Source: a bacterium (lineage in GTDB: Bacteria; Bacillota_I; Bacilli_A; RF39; UBA660). Taken from it: DNA of 51,245 nucleotides. This document shows, piece after piece, positions 14,962 to 23,550 of this stretch (positions within the stretch are counted from its first letter, which is position 1; every line of letters starts with the position of its first letter). Under the pieces are notes generated by a model. It was not told the DNA's origin. It saw nothing but the letters and a program-made list of their open reading frames with translations, and did no database searches. Position numbers and translations under genes: made by a program. The DNA lies in NCBI GenBank assembly GCA_030531425.1, contig JAUNNO010000003.1, forward strand, positions 1 through 51,245, written 5' to 3'.

Positions 14962-15180
14962 GTTACTATTCACAGCCGTTTTCAATAAATTATCAAAAAA
15001 TTCAATATTTATAAGGCTTTTCATAGATTTTATAGATTTTTCATAAAAAATTGTTTTTTTTAATGTGGGGATCTATTGTTAATTTTATAGCCATTTTACG
15101 ATAATAGTAATTGAAATAACAACATTTTATATATTAATGTGGGGATTTTAGATTTTACAAATTTGGCTGTGAATAGTAAC
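14962..15180. mobile_element. 219-bp MITE with 16-bp terminal inverted repeats and 8-bp target duplication
   Basis: GTTACTATTCACAGCC (14962-14977) and its exact complement (15165-15180) bound the element. AAAAGATT occurs directly on both sides (14954-14961 and 15181-15188). It encodes no protein; inside, TAATGTGGGGAT occurs twice. An 8-bp duplication is compatible with, for example, ISL3- or IS256-type transposases. No autonomous parent is in the window. Confidence 0.9.
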
Positions 15181-15305
15181 AAAAGATTAAATAGTTATTT
15201 AAATGTCAACTTCAAATAATACTACCTACATATAATAATATAAAATGATTGAAAAAAGAAGAAATTTATGTTATATTAAATATATCAAGGAAACTTGCAT
15301 ATAAT

Positions 15306-15347
15306 AAAAAAAGGAACATTCAATATTGCAGTGTTGAGTGTTGCCAA
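15306..15347 (-). terminator. Terminator of the candidate toxin mRNA
   Basis: On the minus strand GG-C-AACA-C-TCAA pairs with TTGA-A-TGTTCC, followed by seven Ts (plus-strand A run 15306-15312). Confidence 0.7.
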
Positions 15348-15395
15348 TAATCTTTGGTATCACCTAATTCAATGCTGAGTTAGGTGATTTTCTTT
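15312..15395 (+). ncRNA. Candidate antisense RNA (antitoxin) of a type I toxin-antitoxin pair
   Basis: A -10-like TATAAT at 15300-15305 precedes GGAACATT. A 9-bp stem (ATCACCTAA 15359-15367 with TTAGGTGAT 15380-15388) is followed by TTTTCTTTT on the plus strand. A transcript of about 80 nt between them would be antisense to the 3' part of the toxin mRNA. The -35 region is weak. Inferred only. Confidence 0.45.
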
Positions 15396-15479
15396 TCATA
15401 TCAAAACTATAAATAGTAATAATACTAGTAGGAAGATAAGTATGATTAATGAAAAGATTAATAAATCTTTCTTAAACAT
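15396..15479 (-). CDS. Candidate type I toxin: 27-aa hydrophobic peptide
   Basis: ATG at 15479 follows GGAGGCGATATT, an ideal ribosome site. The product is MFKKDLLIFSLIILIFLLVL followed by LLFIVLI, a basic start and a single membrane helix, ending at TGA. The mRNA predicted from the promoter at 15542-15570 would begin with GGAACAUU at about 15535 and end at a terminator whose last stem strand is AAUGUUCC plus Us (15313). The 5' and 3' ends are thus complementary over about 30 bases, as in known type I toxin mRNAs (for example hok and AapA), where that fold blocks translation. Confidence 0.6.
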   Translation of the reverse strand: MFKKDLLIFSLIILIFLLVLLLFIVLI

Positions 15480-15541
15480 AATATCGCCTCCTTCCTTTTA
15501 TGGAATTTGGCAATCACCCAACTATTAAATGTTCCATACAT

Positions 15542-15570
15542 ATTATACCAAACATATATTCATATATCAA
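15542..15570 (-). promoter_or_regulatory. Promoter of the candidate toxin mRNA
   Basis: On the minus strand TTGATA (15570-15565), 17 bp, TATAAT (15547-15542). The expected start is at about 15535, exactly where the 5' half of the long inverted repeat begins. Confidence 0.75.
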
Positions 15571-15706
15571 TAGTATATGTTTTTTTTATATATTAAATTA
15601 TAGTATTAAAAACAGTATCATCAATATTTAATATAACCATAAACGTTTTACTTTACAAGGATTATTGATACTTTAAACTATATCCATCTATCACTACATT
15701 CGAAAT

Positions 15707-16068
15707 TTTTCTAGTACTTTTTGTTCTAGTTTTTTTGTGTTAAAATAATATTTTTTGTATTATTATTTGTAGGTCTATTTGAGACTCATTTTATATATAA
15801 CACTAAAATATTCTCTAACACGTTTCTTCATAGAAGTAATCGTAAATAATTCATTTTCACCAACTATAATAAACAAATTATAATTCATATGATAGTCATC
15901 ATAATGTAATACTAATAAATTATAACCATACTTACTAAATATTATCTTTGTATACTAATAGCATGTATATTTGTTTTATCAAAACCTACAATATAACCAT
16001 AATAATATGTAAGTTCTATTCTATTTGTTTTTGCAAACTTATTTAACTCTTCGATAGTATATGTATTA
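15707..16068. repeat. 362-bp direct repeat, copy B
   Basis: Near-identical to 12223-12584 (three mismatches). Its right edge runs straight into a coaBC fragment. The two copies lie 3,484 bp apart in the same orientation, so homologous recombination between them would delete the tandem-HD gene and the toxin locus. Confidence 0.92.
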
Positions 16069-16086
16069 TTTAACTTATTTATAGTA

Positions 16087-16179
16087 TTATTCACCTTGCT
16101 TAATGTAAACAATATCACAAGATTTATAAGCACCAATTCCTCCAGTAATTCCTACAACAATATTTAAATTTTCAAACAT
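16087..16179 (-). pseudogene. N-terminal fragment of coaBC (phosphopantothenoylcysteine decarboxylase/synthase)
   Basis: ATG at 16179 behind GGAAGGAG. The peptide NIVVGITGGIGAYKSCDIV is the flavin-binding start of the CoaB-CoaC (Dfp) protein. After 24 matching residues the frame runs into YIKQGE and a stop, at the junction with the direct repeat. The remaining ~370 residues are missing, so this is a breakpoint scar. A functional coaBC would have to be elsewhere. Confidence 0.75.
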
Positions 16180-16202
16180 ATAAACTCCTTCCTTCTAATT
16201 TT

Positions 16203-17567
16203 TTAAAGTTCTAATTTTTTTACTTTCAATCTATTATTTTCAATATTACATTTCAAATTATAATAAGCTAATTTATTTATTGAACCATTCATTATTTTTT
16301 TTGTGATCAAGTAATCTAATTCATTATCATTAAATAAGCTAAATTCTAAAAATTCACTGTTATTTTGTGATACTTCGCAAATCTTTTTACAATTGTTAGC
16401 AAAAACTATATATGTTATTGAATTATCAATTCCAGGTGATGTATATACTTCATCAACTATAAATAAATCATCAGTAGAATAGCCAGTTTCCTCATTTAAT
16501 TCTCTTTTGGCTGTTTTTAATACATCCTCATTTGATTCAATATACCCAGATGGAAACTCTGCAATTAATTTATCTTCAATTCTATTTTGGAATGTAATTA
16601 TATATTCTTGATCTTTTGTTTTAGCAATTACTATTACAGCATTTTTACCCTTATTTTTAATAACTTTTTCTTTTTCTACAATTTCATTATTAGGAAGTTT
16701 ATAAACTTCTTTTATTAAACTAATAAAATTCCCATTATATAATAATTTATCAGTTATTTTTTCACCTTTAACTTTGCTATATAAATTATTTATTTTTTCT
16801 AATAATATTTTTTCTTTATATTCTGGACTCCTAATATAATTTAACGCATCAATTCTATTTTGGGTTTCTATAACACAATCATTTAATGAATTATTTTTAT
16901 CATTTAATAATTCTTCTTCAAATATTTGTTTAACTTCATAAGAAGATATATATTTTTGGGAATAAATAATAACCTTATCTTTTTCAAAATCATTTATTTT
17001 CTTTTTAGGAATCTCTTCACTATGGCTATCATATTTATCACGTATATCTACATAAATTCCATAAATATAATCTTCAGGATTACCAAAACAAGGCCCTAAA
17101 CAATCTTCAGATGAATCATAATAACAATCAAAAATATATATTGTATTGTCTATTAATCTTTGATTAACTAAAATTTCATCGCAGTCTATTCCCCAATATT
17201 CTCCCCATATTATACTACGAATGTTTAATTTGAATTTCAAAGTTTTTTTATCTATTTTTAATTCATCTAATATTCGTCCTTTATTGTATTCATCAAAACA
17301 AGATAAACAATTTGTATTTATATCAAATTCAATTATTACGCTATAAGGATTTTCTAAAAGTTCTTTTTCATTTTCAAATATTTCTTTTCGAAGCCTTTTT
17401 AACATTTCGTCTAATTTAACTGTGTAGTTATTTAAAGTTCTATATATTTCTAATTTTTCATATTCTGATAATATTTTATTACTGCTAGTTTTATATACAT
17501 TATCAATATATTCTAATTCCTCTTTCTTTAATTTTACAAATTCTTCTTTTAATCTTTCTAAATTCAT
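16203..17567 (-). CDS. Nudix hydrolase with large unknown N-terminal region
   Basis: 454 aa; start at ATG 17567 behind GGAAGGA. The C-terminal ~150 residues form a Nudix domain with the box GYIESNEDVLKTAKRELNEE followed by TGY (G-x5-E-x7-RE-x2-EE-x-G), resembling ADP-ribose pyrophosphatases (FPSGYIE). The first ~290 residues are helical at the start (LERLKEEFVKLKKEELEYID), then beta-rich with Cys-containing stretches (NTNCLSCFDEYNKG, YYDSSEDCLGPCFG). I recognise no family there. It may sense or bind a nucleotide-linked ligand; that is a guess. Divergent from the LysR gene. Confidence 0.8.
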   Translation of the reverse strand: MNLERLKEEFVKLKKEELEYIDNVYKTSSNKILSEYEKLEIYRTLNNYTVKLDEMLKRLRKEIFENEKELLENPYSVIIEFDINTNCLSCFDEYNKGRILDELKIDKKTLKFKLNIRSIIWGEYWGIDCDEILVNQRLIDNTIYIFDCYYDSSEDCLGPCFGNPEDYIYGIYVDIRDKYDSHSEEIPKKKINDFEKDKVIIYSQKYISSYEVKQIFEEELLNDKNNSLNDCVIETQNRIDALNYIRSPEYKEKILLEKINNLYSKVKGEKITDKLLYNGNFISLIKEVYKLPNNEIVEKEKVIKNKGKNAVIVIAKTKDQEYIITFQNRIEDKLIAEFPSGYIESNEDVLKTAKRELNEETGYSTDDLFIVDEVYTSPGIDNSITYIVFANNCKKICEVSQNNSEFLEFSLFNDNELDYLITKKIMNGSINKLAYYNLKCNIENNRLKVKKLEL

Positions 17568-17659
17568 AGTATTATTCCTTCCTTTCACTTTAATTTTATT
17601 ATAAATATATTGATAAGCAAAATATATTTGTGTTATAATATCGATAAGGAGAACTTATA

Positions 17660-18538
17660 ATGAATATAGATTTAGAATTATATAGAGTTTTTTACACAGT
17701 TGCTAAGCATAAACACATGACAAAAGCAAGTGAGGAATTACATATATCTCAACCAGCTATTTCTCAGTCAATAAAAAAATTAGAGGATCAATTAGGTGGT
17801 ACCCTATTTTTAAGAAGTAATAAAGGTATGGAACTAACTATGGAAGGGAAAATGTTTTATGAATATGTTAAAGGAGCACTAGAACTTATTAATAATGCAG
17901 AAAATGAATTTACTTCATTTAAAGATTTATCTAAAGGTGAAATTAAAATAGGTTGTTCTACTACATTAACTAAACTAGTTTTAATAGATTCTTTAAAAAA
18001 ATTTCATCTAGATTATCCAAACATAAATATTAATATAATAAATGATTTAACTAGTAATTTAATAAATGATTTAAAACTAGGTAAATTAGATTTTGTTATT
18101 TTTAATGAAAGTAATATTAAAGAAACCAATTTAAATCTAGAAAAAATAAAAGAACTACCCCAAGGTTTTATTTATAACCCAGAATTTTATTATGATAGTG
18201 TTAATAGTTTTGAAGATTTAAATAGTATTCCTCTTATTTTACAAAAAGAAGAAGCAAATAGCAGAAAACTATTAGATTATATCGCTCTAAACAATAATGT
18301 TAAATTAACTCCTAAAATGGAAGTTGTAAGTCAAGATTTAATTACAGAATTTGTTAATATTGGTTTAGGGGTTGGTTTTAGTATAATAGATTTAGCTAAA
18401 CGAAACTATAAAAACTTAAAAGAATTAAAAATAAACAAAAAAATACCAAATATAAATATATATTTGGCAACCAACAAATATGTTTCATTAACATTTGCTA
18501 GTAAAACATTTATAAACTATTTAAAAACTAACAATTAA
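17660..18538 (+). CDS. LysR-family transcriptional regulator
   Basis: This 292-aa protein has the canonical LysR N-terminus: ELYRVFYTVAKHKHMTKASE, then LHISQPAISQSIKKLEDQLG and GTLFLRSNKGMELTMEG (winged HTH, residues 1-62). The substrate-binding domain follows, with GEIKIGCSTTLTKLVLIDSL and IGLGVGFSIIDLAKRNYKNL. It is divergent from the Nudix gene (93 bp between starts), so that gene is the first candidate target. The effector is unknown. Its last bases overlap the convergent HD gene. Confidence 0.95.
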   Translation: MNIDLELYRVFYTVAKHKHMTKASEELHISQPAISQSIKKLEDQLGGTLFLRSNKGMELTMEGKMFYEYVKGALELINNAENEFTSFKDLSKGEIKIGCSTTLTKLVLIDSLKKFHLDYPNININIINDLTSNLINDLKLGKLDFVIFNESNIKETNLNLEKIKELPQGFIYNPEFYYDSVNSFEDLNSIPLILQKEEANSRKLLDYIALNNNVKLTPKMEVVSQDLITEFVNIGLGVGFSIIDLAKRNYKNLKELKINKKIPNINIYLATNKYVSLTFASKTFINYLKTNN

Positions 18539-19635
18539 TTATATTTTTTAACAAGTCTTTTTGAAAGACTTGTTTCATATGGCTCAAATGGAAAATCAAA
18601 GTATGTATAATATCCACCTTTTGGTAAATTTAAAAATTTATCTATTTTTTTATTTGCTTTATCAGATATTTTATTTATTCTAAAAGTTCCCAAGTTAGTT
18701 TTAACCAGTGGTACAACATACCTGGTTTTGGATTTAACATTAACACAATATTTTTCATTAATTGGCACTAAACTTTTATAAACAGTATCCGTTTTTTGAA
18801 ATAATTTAAAACAAGTTGATAAATATTTATCTTCACAATTTAAAATTTTATTAATTACTTCTTGTTCTGAAAGAGTATATAACTCTTCAACATTTAAAAA
18901 TCCAGCATTACTCATTGACTTACATATATCCGCTAAAAATTGCATTACTGTTCTATCTTTATCACTTACCCATTCAGGCCATAATTTTGAAATAGTATCT
19001 ATATATTCTTCACAAACAGATTTATCCTTAAAAGTAAGCTCTATAACTCCGGTTTCATTTTTATCTACTATAATATTATTATAAATTTTTCTAATTCTAT
19101 CTAGTTCCCAAACTCTAAAAAAGGTTAATCCACTTGAAAATGTATATTCAAATCTATCTGCTGAGAGTTTTGGTGTATCATTATCAGCAATAGGATAAAT
19201 TTTATAATCACTAACTTCCTCTAGTTTTATTCCATCTCTTTTTAACAAACTCATAATTCTTTTTGAGTTTTTAATAATATCAGAGGTTCTTTCTTCAGTA
19301 GATTCTTGATTTTCCGAATCCCCATTCATAAAATCTATACAATGTTTAAATACTGGTGTTGCAATATCATGAAATAAACCCGCTAATGTTTGTTTTTTGT
19401 CGTGTGTGAAATTCCATATAATAAGAGCAACTCCAACACTGTGATCTAAATTAGAATACCAATATCTTACATTAAAACATTTTGAATAATCTGTTCCACA
19501 ACTCATACTAATTTTACTTATACGCTCCATCTCTGGTGTATCAATATATTCTAATAACCATTCTGGAAATTCTTCTGATAAAATACTAAAATACTCTTTT
19601 ACTTCATCATTTAAACTTTCATAATATTTATTCAT
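18535..19635 (-). CDS. HD-domain hydrolase
   Basis: This 366-aa protein has LDHSVGVALIIWNFTHDKKQ, then LAGLFHDIATPVFKHCIDFM, the H...HD metal-binding core (about residues 68-105) of HD phosphohydrolases. A later SADRFEYTF supplies the last Asp. The remainder is uncharacterised helical sequence. Start behind GGGGGATTAGTAT. The stop overlaps the convergent LysR stop by 4 bp. It is distinct from the tandem-HD protein at 12.7 kb. Confidence 0.85.
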   Translation of the reverse strand: MNKYYESLNDEVKEYFSILSEEFPEWLLEYIDTPEMERISKISMSCGTDYSKCFNVRYWYSNLDHSVGVALIIWNFTHDKKQTLAGLFHDIATPVFKHCIDFMNGDSENQESTEERTSDIIKNSKRIMSLLKRDGIKLEEVSDYKIYPIADNDTPKLSADRFEYTFSSGLTFFRVWELDRIRKIYNNIIVDKNETGVIELTFKDKSVCEEYIDTISKLWPEWVSDKDRTVMQFLADICKSMSNAGFLNVEELYTLSEQEVINKILNCEDKYLSTCFKLFQKTDTVYKSLVPINEKYCVNVKSKTRYVVPLVKTNLGTFRINKISDKANKKIDKFLNLPKGGYYTYFDFPFEPYETSLSKRLVKKYN

Positions 19636-19773
19636 ATACTAATCCCCCATACAAAGTTTTATATTTTTTAAGACTTTGTTAAATATTATATCACAAATTT
19701 ACTAAGCAAACTATAGTTTTATTAAAACATTAAAAATCATGCACACGCAATCTATTAAATAAAAGTAATATCA

Positions 19774-19815
19774 AAAAAACTCATTTGTTTTTTATATAAA
19801 TGAGTTTTTTTAATT
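19774..19815. terminator. Bidirectional terminator
   Basis: AAAAAACTCATTT (19774-19786) pairs with AAATGAGTTTTTT (19798-19810), an AT-rich hairpin with T/A runs on both sides, just downstream of the 19819 gene on the minus strand. Confidence 0.75.
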
Positions 19816-19818
19816 TTT

Positions 19819-20961
19819 TTATTTTACGTCTTTCAAATAATATTCATAATAATTATTATAATCTTCTTGAATAGTTATTCTTAACTTCCTATTTTTTATA
19901 TCATATGTAGAATTATGTGTAGTATGCCAAAAAAGTATATTATCTTGACTTCTTAAATTATCTGCAATAGTAATCCAATAATTATTTTTTATCTGATTTA
20001 GTTGATTTAACATATTTTTCCACTCATTAGAATTTTGATTTTTAATTAAAGATTGAGTAGCCATTTCAGAATAAAATTCTTGTTTATTATCATATCTATA
20101 TACATTTGAAAATCTTACTCGTTTTAACAAGTTCCACATACCATCAAATGTAGATGCTTCATCATAATAATTTTTTAATATATTATATCTTTCAATACCA
20201 GAAGAATGTTCTGTATAATCTTCAATATTATTATAATAATTTGTCATTATTTGTTCATTGCCTTTTTTTTCTTTTGCTACAACCTTATTATTAATAAACT
20301 CTACTATATAAGTTTTATTTTCATCTGCAATCATTGCATGTAAATAATACTTTCCTTTTAAATCTCCATATATATTTTTACTCTTCAATAATTCTATAGC
20401 TTCATCTGCACTTGATGCATTATCTAATACAAATCTAGGAATAAATAACATATGAAGATTTTCACCATTTGGATTTGTTCCAGTTACAGGTTCTACATCT
20501 TCTAAAGGAACTACATTAATAGAACATATAACACCACTATCATTAATACCATCTAGTGTTGCATTAGGAATTAGTTCTAATTGTTTGTCATATTCTCCAC
20601 TATCAATTTTACTTTCTCTTAATCCCATATGATTAGCTACTCCTATTGAAGCATGTCTTGTTTTTGTGGCTTTTACTTTCACTATAAACTCTGGCACATC
20701 ATTAAATATATAGTCAAAATTACGGCCATAGAAATTACCATTTCTAACAGATGAACAACCAAATGCTTCTTGATCGTTTATAGTTTCTAAAGCATCATCT
20801 TTAGTATAATCATTATATGTTATCTCGTATAAATAAGGTGCGACTTTTTTCAAATTACTATATTTTTGCTTAGCTTTAACAAAATTCAAGATAAATAATA
20901 TAGCTATTATAAATATTAATAATAAAATTATACTTATAAACAATAATTTAGATTTTTTCAT
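19819..20961 (-). CDS. Membrane-anchored choloylglycine-hydrolase/penicillin-acylase family (Ntn) amidase
   Basis: The 380-aa protein has an N-terminal membrane helix (SKLLFISIILLLIFIIAILF), then at about residue 68 GCSSVRNGNFYGRNFDYIF, the start of a C59-type Ntn-hydrolase fold with Cys as nucleophile and the following Arg-Asn-Phe-Asp. Further family features are NATLDGINDSGVICSINVVP and YLHAMIADENKTYIVEF. Bile-salt hydrolases and penicillin V acylases have the Cys at position 2. Here it sits behind an anchor and ~40 extra residues, so self-cleavage at Gly-Cys would be needed. It could cleave bile salts, N-acyl-homoserine lactones or other N-acyl amides on the outside. Confidence 0.8.
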   Translation of the reverse strand: MKKSKLLFISIILLLIFIIAILFILNFVKAKQKYSNLKKVAPYLYEITYNDYTKDDALETINDQEAFGCSSVRNGNFYGRNFDYIFNDVPEFIVKVKATKTRHASIGVANHMGLRESKIDSGEYDKQLELIPNATLDGINDSGVICSINVVPLEDVEPVTGTNPNGENLHMLFIPRFVLDNASSADEAIELLKSKNIYGDLKGKYYLHAMIADENKTYIVEFINNKVVAKEKKGNEQIMTNYYNNIEDYTEHSSGIERYNILKNYYDEASTFDGMWNLLKRVRFSNVYRYDNKQEFYSEMATQSLIKNQNSNEWKNMLNQLNQIKNNYWITIADNLRSQDNILFWHTTHNSTYDIKNRKLRITIQEDYNNYYEYYLKDVK

Positions 20962-21099
20962 ATTATCAAACTCCTGTACTATAAATAGTATAACATAAAT
21001 AAAATATCTTGTGTATTAAATAAATAAAATTATTTATATTTATAGAATATAATTGTTTTAATTAAATACAATTAATTAGAATTGAAAAAGGAGAAAAAG

Positions 21100-22389
21100 A
21101 TGAAAAGATTTAAGAAATTGTTATTTACATTTTTATTGTTGGCATTACCTAGTATTGCTTTTGGAGCAACGCTAAATTATGAAGCAGCTATTGATGATAC
21201 ACTTTATACAACGCTAGAAGAAGCTGTCTTAAAAGCTTCAGACGGCGATACAATCAAACTTTTAGCTAACGTTACATTAGAAGATACACTTACTATAGAT
21301 AAAGATATAACTATAGATATGAATGATTTTAATATTGAAGCCAAGCAAAAGGTTTTAAAAATAGAAAACGGAAATTTAGTATTAACCGGTAAAGGTACTA
21401 TAAGAGAAACTGTGCCAGACTATTATGCAATAGTATTAAAAGGCTCTAGAAATGAAGATGATATAGACTACTCTACACTTACTATTGGTGAAGATATTAC
21501 AGTTGAAGGATGGTCTGCTATATTAATTGATAGATTAGGAGAAGTTAGTGTTAATGCAATTACTACAATTTATGAGGATACCACAACATATGATACAGCA
21601 TACGGAATTAAAGTAGATGTATATGGTAAATTAATATCAAAAAATGATACATCAGATGATGGTGGATTTGGTATTTATATCAATGGTAATATAAAACATA
21701 TGACAAATTATCCTGAAGTACATATATATGATGGTGCTTCTATCGACAGTACTAACGCTGGTATATATATGGCAGGATATGGTGAAGTAACTATAGATGA
21801 AGCTAGCATAAATGGTATAGGTTCTGGTATCGCTATGAAATCTGGAGTTTTAAATCTTAATAAAACTAATGTTACAAGTACTGGAGAAAAGCAAAATCCT
21901 ATAAGCTATGCTGATAGAATAGGTCCTACTGGAGCTGCCATTTTAATCGAATCAAATAATGATTACGCAGGTAATATGATTATTAATATATCAGACAGTG
22001 ATTTATACAGCGAAAATAATTCAGCAATTCTAGAATATATTGGAAATACCACTACAAGAGATACATCAATAACAGAAATCAGTATCAATGGTAATGGTAC
22101 ATATACATCTAATAAAGATGTGGCTACATTAAAACTTTCAGATTACTTTTCTGGTAAATTTATAACAGGTGGATACTTTTCTAAAGATCCTACTAAATAC
22201 GTAGCATCTGGATATAAAGCAACAAAAGATGGAGATATGTATAAAGTTACTAAAAAGTTTTTTCTAAGTACTATGGCTGAAGCAGACAGTGAAGAAAAAA
22301 GTAAATTTCCTGTTATATTAATTATAATTGGTGGTGCAATACTAGTATTTGTTGCATACAAACTAATCAATAAATATAAAAACAAATAA
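21100..22389 (+). CDS. Secreted, C-terminally membrane-anchored beta-helix surface protein
   Basis: 429 aa; start at ATG 21100 behind GGAG. It has a signal peptide (MKRFKKLLFTFLLLALPSIAFG), then an ectodomain resembling a right-handed beta-helix (TLEEAVLKASDGDTIKLLAN, DKDITIDMNDFNIEAK, LVLTGKGTIRET and similar turns). The C-terminus is a membrane helix with a basic tail (FPVILIIIGGAILVFVAYKL). There is no sortase motif. Such proteins bind or cleave polysaccharides, but no catalytic residues are recognised. Strong terminator downstream. Confidence 0.8.
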   Translation: MKRFKKLLFTFLLLALPSIAFGATLNYEAAIDDTLYTTLEEAVLKASDGDTIKLLANVTLEDTLTIDKDITIDMNDFNIEAKQKVLKIENGNLVLTGKGTIRETVPDYYAIVLKGSRNEDDIDYSTLTIGEDITVEGWSAILIDRLGEVSVNAITTIYEDTTTYDTAYGIKVDVYGKLISKNDTSDDGGFGIYINGNIKHMTNYPEVHIYDGASIDSTNAGIYMAGYGEVTIDEASINGIGSGIAMKSGVLNLNKTNVTSTGEKQNPISYADRIGPTGAAILIESNNDYAGNMIINISDSDLYSENNSAILEYIGNTTTRDTSITEISINGNGTYTSNKDVATLKLSDYFSGKFITGGYFSKDPTKYVASGYKATKDGDMYKVTKKFFLSTMAEADSEEKSKFPVILIIIGGAILVFVAYKLINKYKNK

Positions 22390-22399
22390 TATCTAAAAA

Positions 22400-22436
22400 A
22401 AGAATAATTAAAAGTTAAATAATTATTCTTTTTTAT
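22400..22436 (+). terminator. Terminator after the beta-helix surface protein
   Basis: AAGAATAATTA (22400-22410) pairs with TAATTATTCTT (22420-22430) and is followed by Ts. Confidence 0.85.
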
Positions 22437-22504
22437 ATATAATAAATATTTATCATTATCAATTATTTGTATTTTTCATAATATAAATTGTAAGGGGGAA
22501 TCCC

Positions 22505-22918
22505 ATGATTTTAGAAATTAAGAATTTAAAAAAAACATATCATACAAAAGATAGCGAAACTTTAGCTGTTAAAGATTTTTCCTTTGATATAAATGAAGGA
22601 GATTTTATAGCAATCGTAGGACCTTCTGGTTGTGGAAAAAGTACTATATTATCTATATTATGTAATTTAGAAAATAAATCAGCCGGAGAAATACTATTTA
22701 AAGATAAAATCAATTTAGGTTATATGCCACAACAAGATTGTTTATTTGAATGGAGAAATATATTAGACAATTGCCTACTTGGCTTAGAATTAAACAAAAC
22801 CTTAAATGAAAATACAAAAAACAATGTTATTAACTTATTAAAAACATATGGGCTTAGTGATTTTATATATAGTTATCCAGATAATTTATCTGGAGGCATG
22901 AGACAAAGAGCTGGATGA
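22505..22918 (+). pseudogene. 5' half of ABC importer ATPase, split by the 16.3-kb element
   Basis: The first 135 codons encode the N-terminal two thirds of an SsuB/TauB/ThiZ-type ATPase: Walker A GPSGCGKST (about 38-46), Q-loop GYMPQQDCLFEWRNI and signature LSGGMRQR. The frame then runs into element DNA (AG, stop at TGA). The missing Walker B, D-loop and H-loop are at 39221-39555. Joining 22505-22910 to 39221-39555 gives an uninterrupted 246-aa ATPase. Good ribosome site (AAGGGGG). Confidence 0.93.
22904..22910 (+). repeat. Left junction core of the mobilizable element (CAAAGAG)
   Basis: CAAAGAG occurs at 22904-22910 and again at 39214-39220. It is the only overlap that keeps the ABC reading frame intact (RQR then VSLIRTLA). 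Short cores of this size are typical of large serine recombinases. Confidence 0.88.
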
Positions 22919-23078
22919 ATATGATGAAGACACAGGTAATAATTAAGAAAAGTTGCTTATAGCCCATAAAATAAGGGGAAAATCAACATTTGAGATTTTT
23001 GATTTTCCTAAAAATTGAAAAAAATTTTAAAAAATAATTTCAAAAAATTATGTATTTTTATAAGAAAAGAGGTAAAAA

Positions 23079-23474
23079 ATGTTATTAGATAATAATACTG
23101 ATAAAGTAATTGATTTATTAGATATGTATGATAATTTAAGTAATATTGATAAAATAAGATTAGCAATATATCTATTAGAAAACAAAAATTTTGATATTAA
23201 TTTTAATATTAAAGATATGATTATATTATTAAAAGAAGTTTTAAATAAGCTTGATCCAAGTTATAGTAAAACTATTGTTAATTTTGCTAAATACAAGAAT
23301 TTATTATTTCTTTCAGCCAAGTATTTAGAACTAACTGAAAAAGAAAAGAAAAACTTTTCAATAGAAATGTTATTTAATATCTTTGAAACTGATTTTAAAG
23401 ATAAAGTTATCAATAGAGAGATAAATAAGCACTTATATGTGTATGATTATTGTTATTCTATATTGAATAAGTAA
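23079..23474 (+). CDS. Hypothetical protein at the left end of the element (131 aa)
   Basis: It follows AGAGGTAAAAA. The sequence is strongly helical, charged and Leu/Ile/Asn-rich (MLLDNNTDKVIDLLDMYDNL; IKDMIILLKEVLNKLDPSYS) with no membrane segment or known motif. It is the first gene inside the left junction and is followed by a clear terminator. A role in the element is assumed from position only. Confidence 0.6.
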   Translation: MLLDNNTDKVIDLLDMYDNLSNIDKIRLAIYLLENKNFDINFNIKDMIILLKEVLNKLDPSYSKTIVNFAKYKNLLFLSAKYLELTEKEKKNFSIEMLFNIFETDFKDKVINREINKHLYVYDYCYSILNK

Positions 23475-23477
23475 AAA

Positions 23478-23517
23478 AATACCCTAGTAGTCATTTGACT
23501 ATTAGAGTATTTTTTTA
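23478..23517. terminator. Terminator between the 131-aa gene and the cargo operon
   Basis: AAAATACCCTAGTAGTC pairs with GACTATTAGAGTATTTT with two mismatches. The T run is on the plus strand and the A run on the other side, so it may serve both directions. Confidence 0.75.
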
Positions 23518-23550
23518 TTTTCGCAATATCTTAATAGTGCGAACAGATTA

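Noticed and set aside
15942-16136. 64-aa open frame starting MVLINLVILFTLSKVNNT
   Set aside because: Its first 17 codons are the coaBC fragment read in another phase, and the rest is the decayed gene in the direct repeat; the start codon is TTG with no ribosome site. It is a chimeric artefact of the junction.
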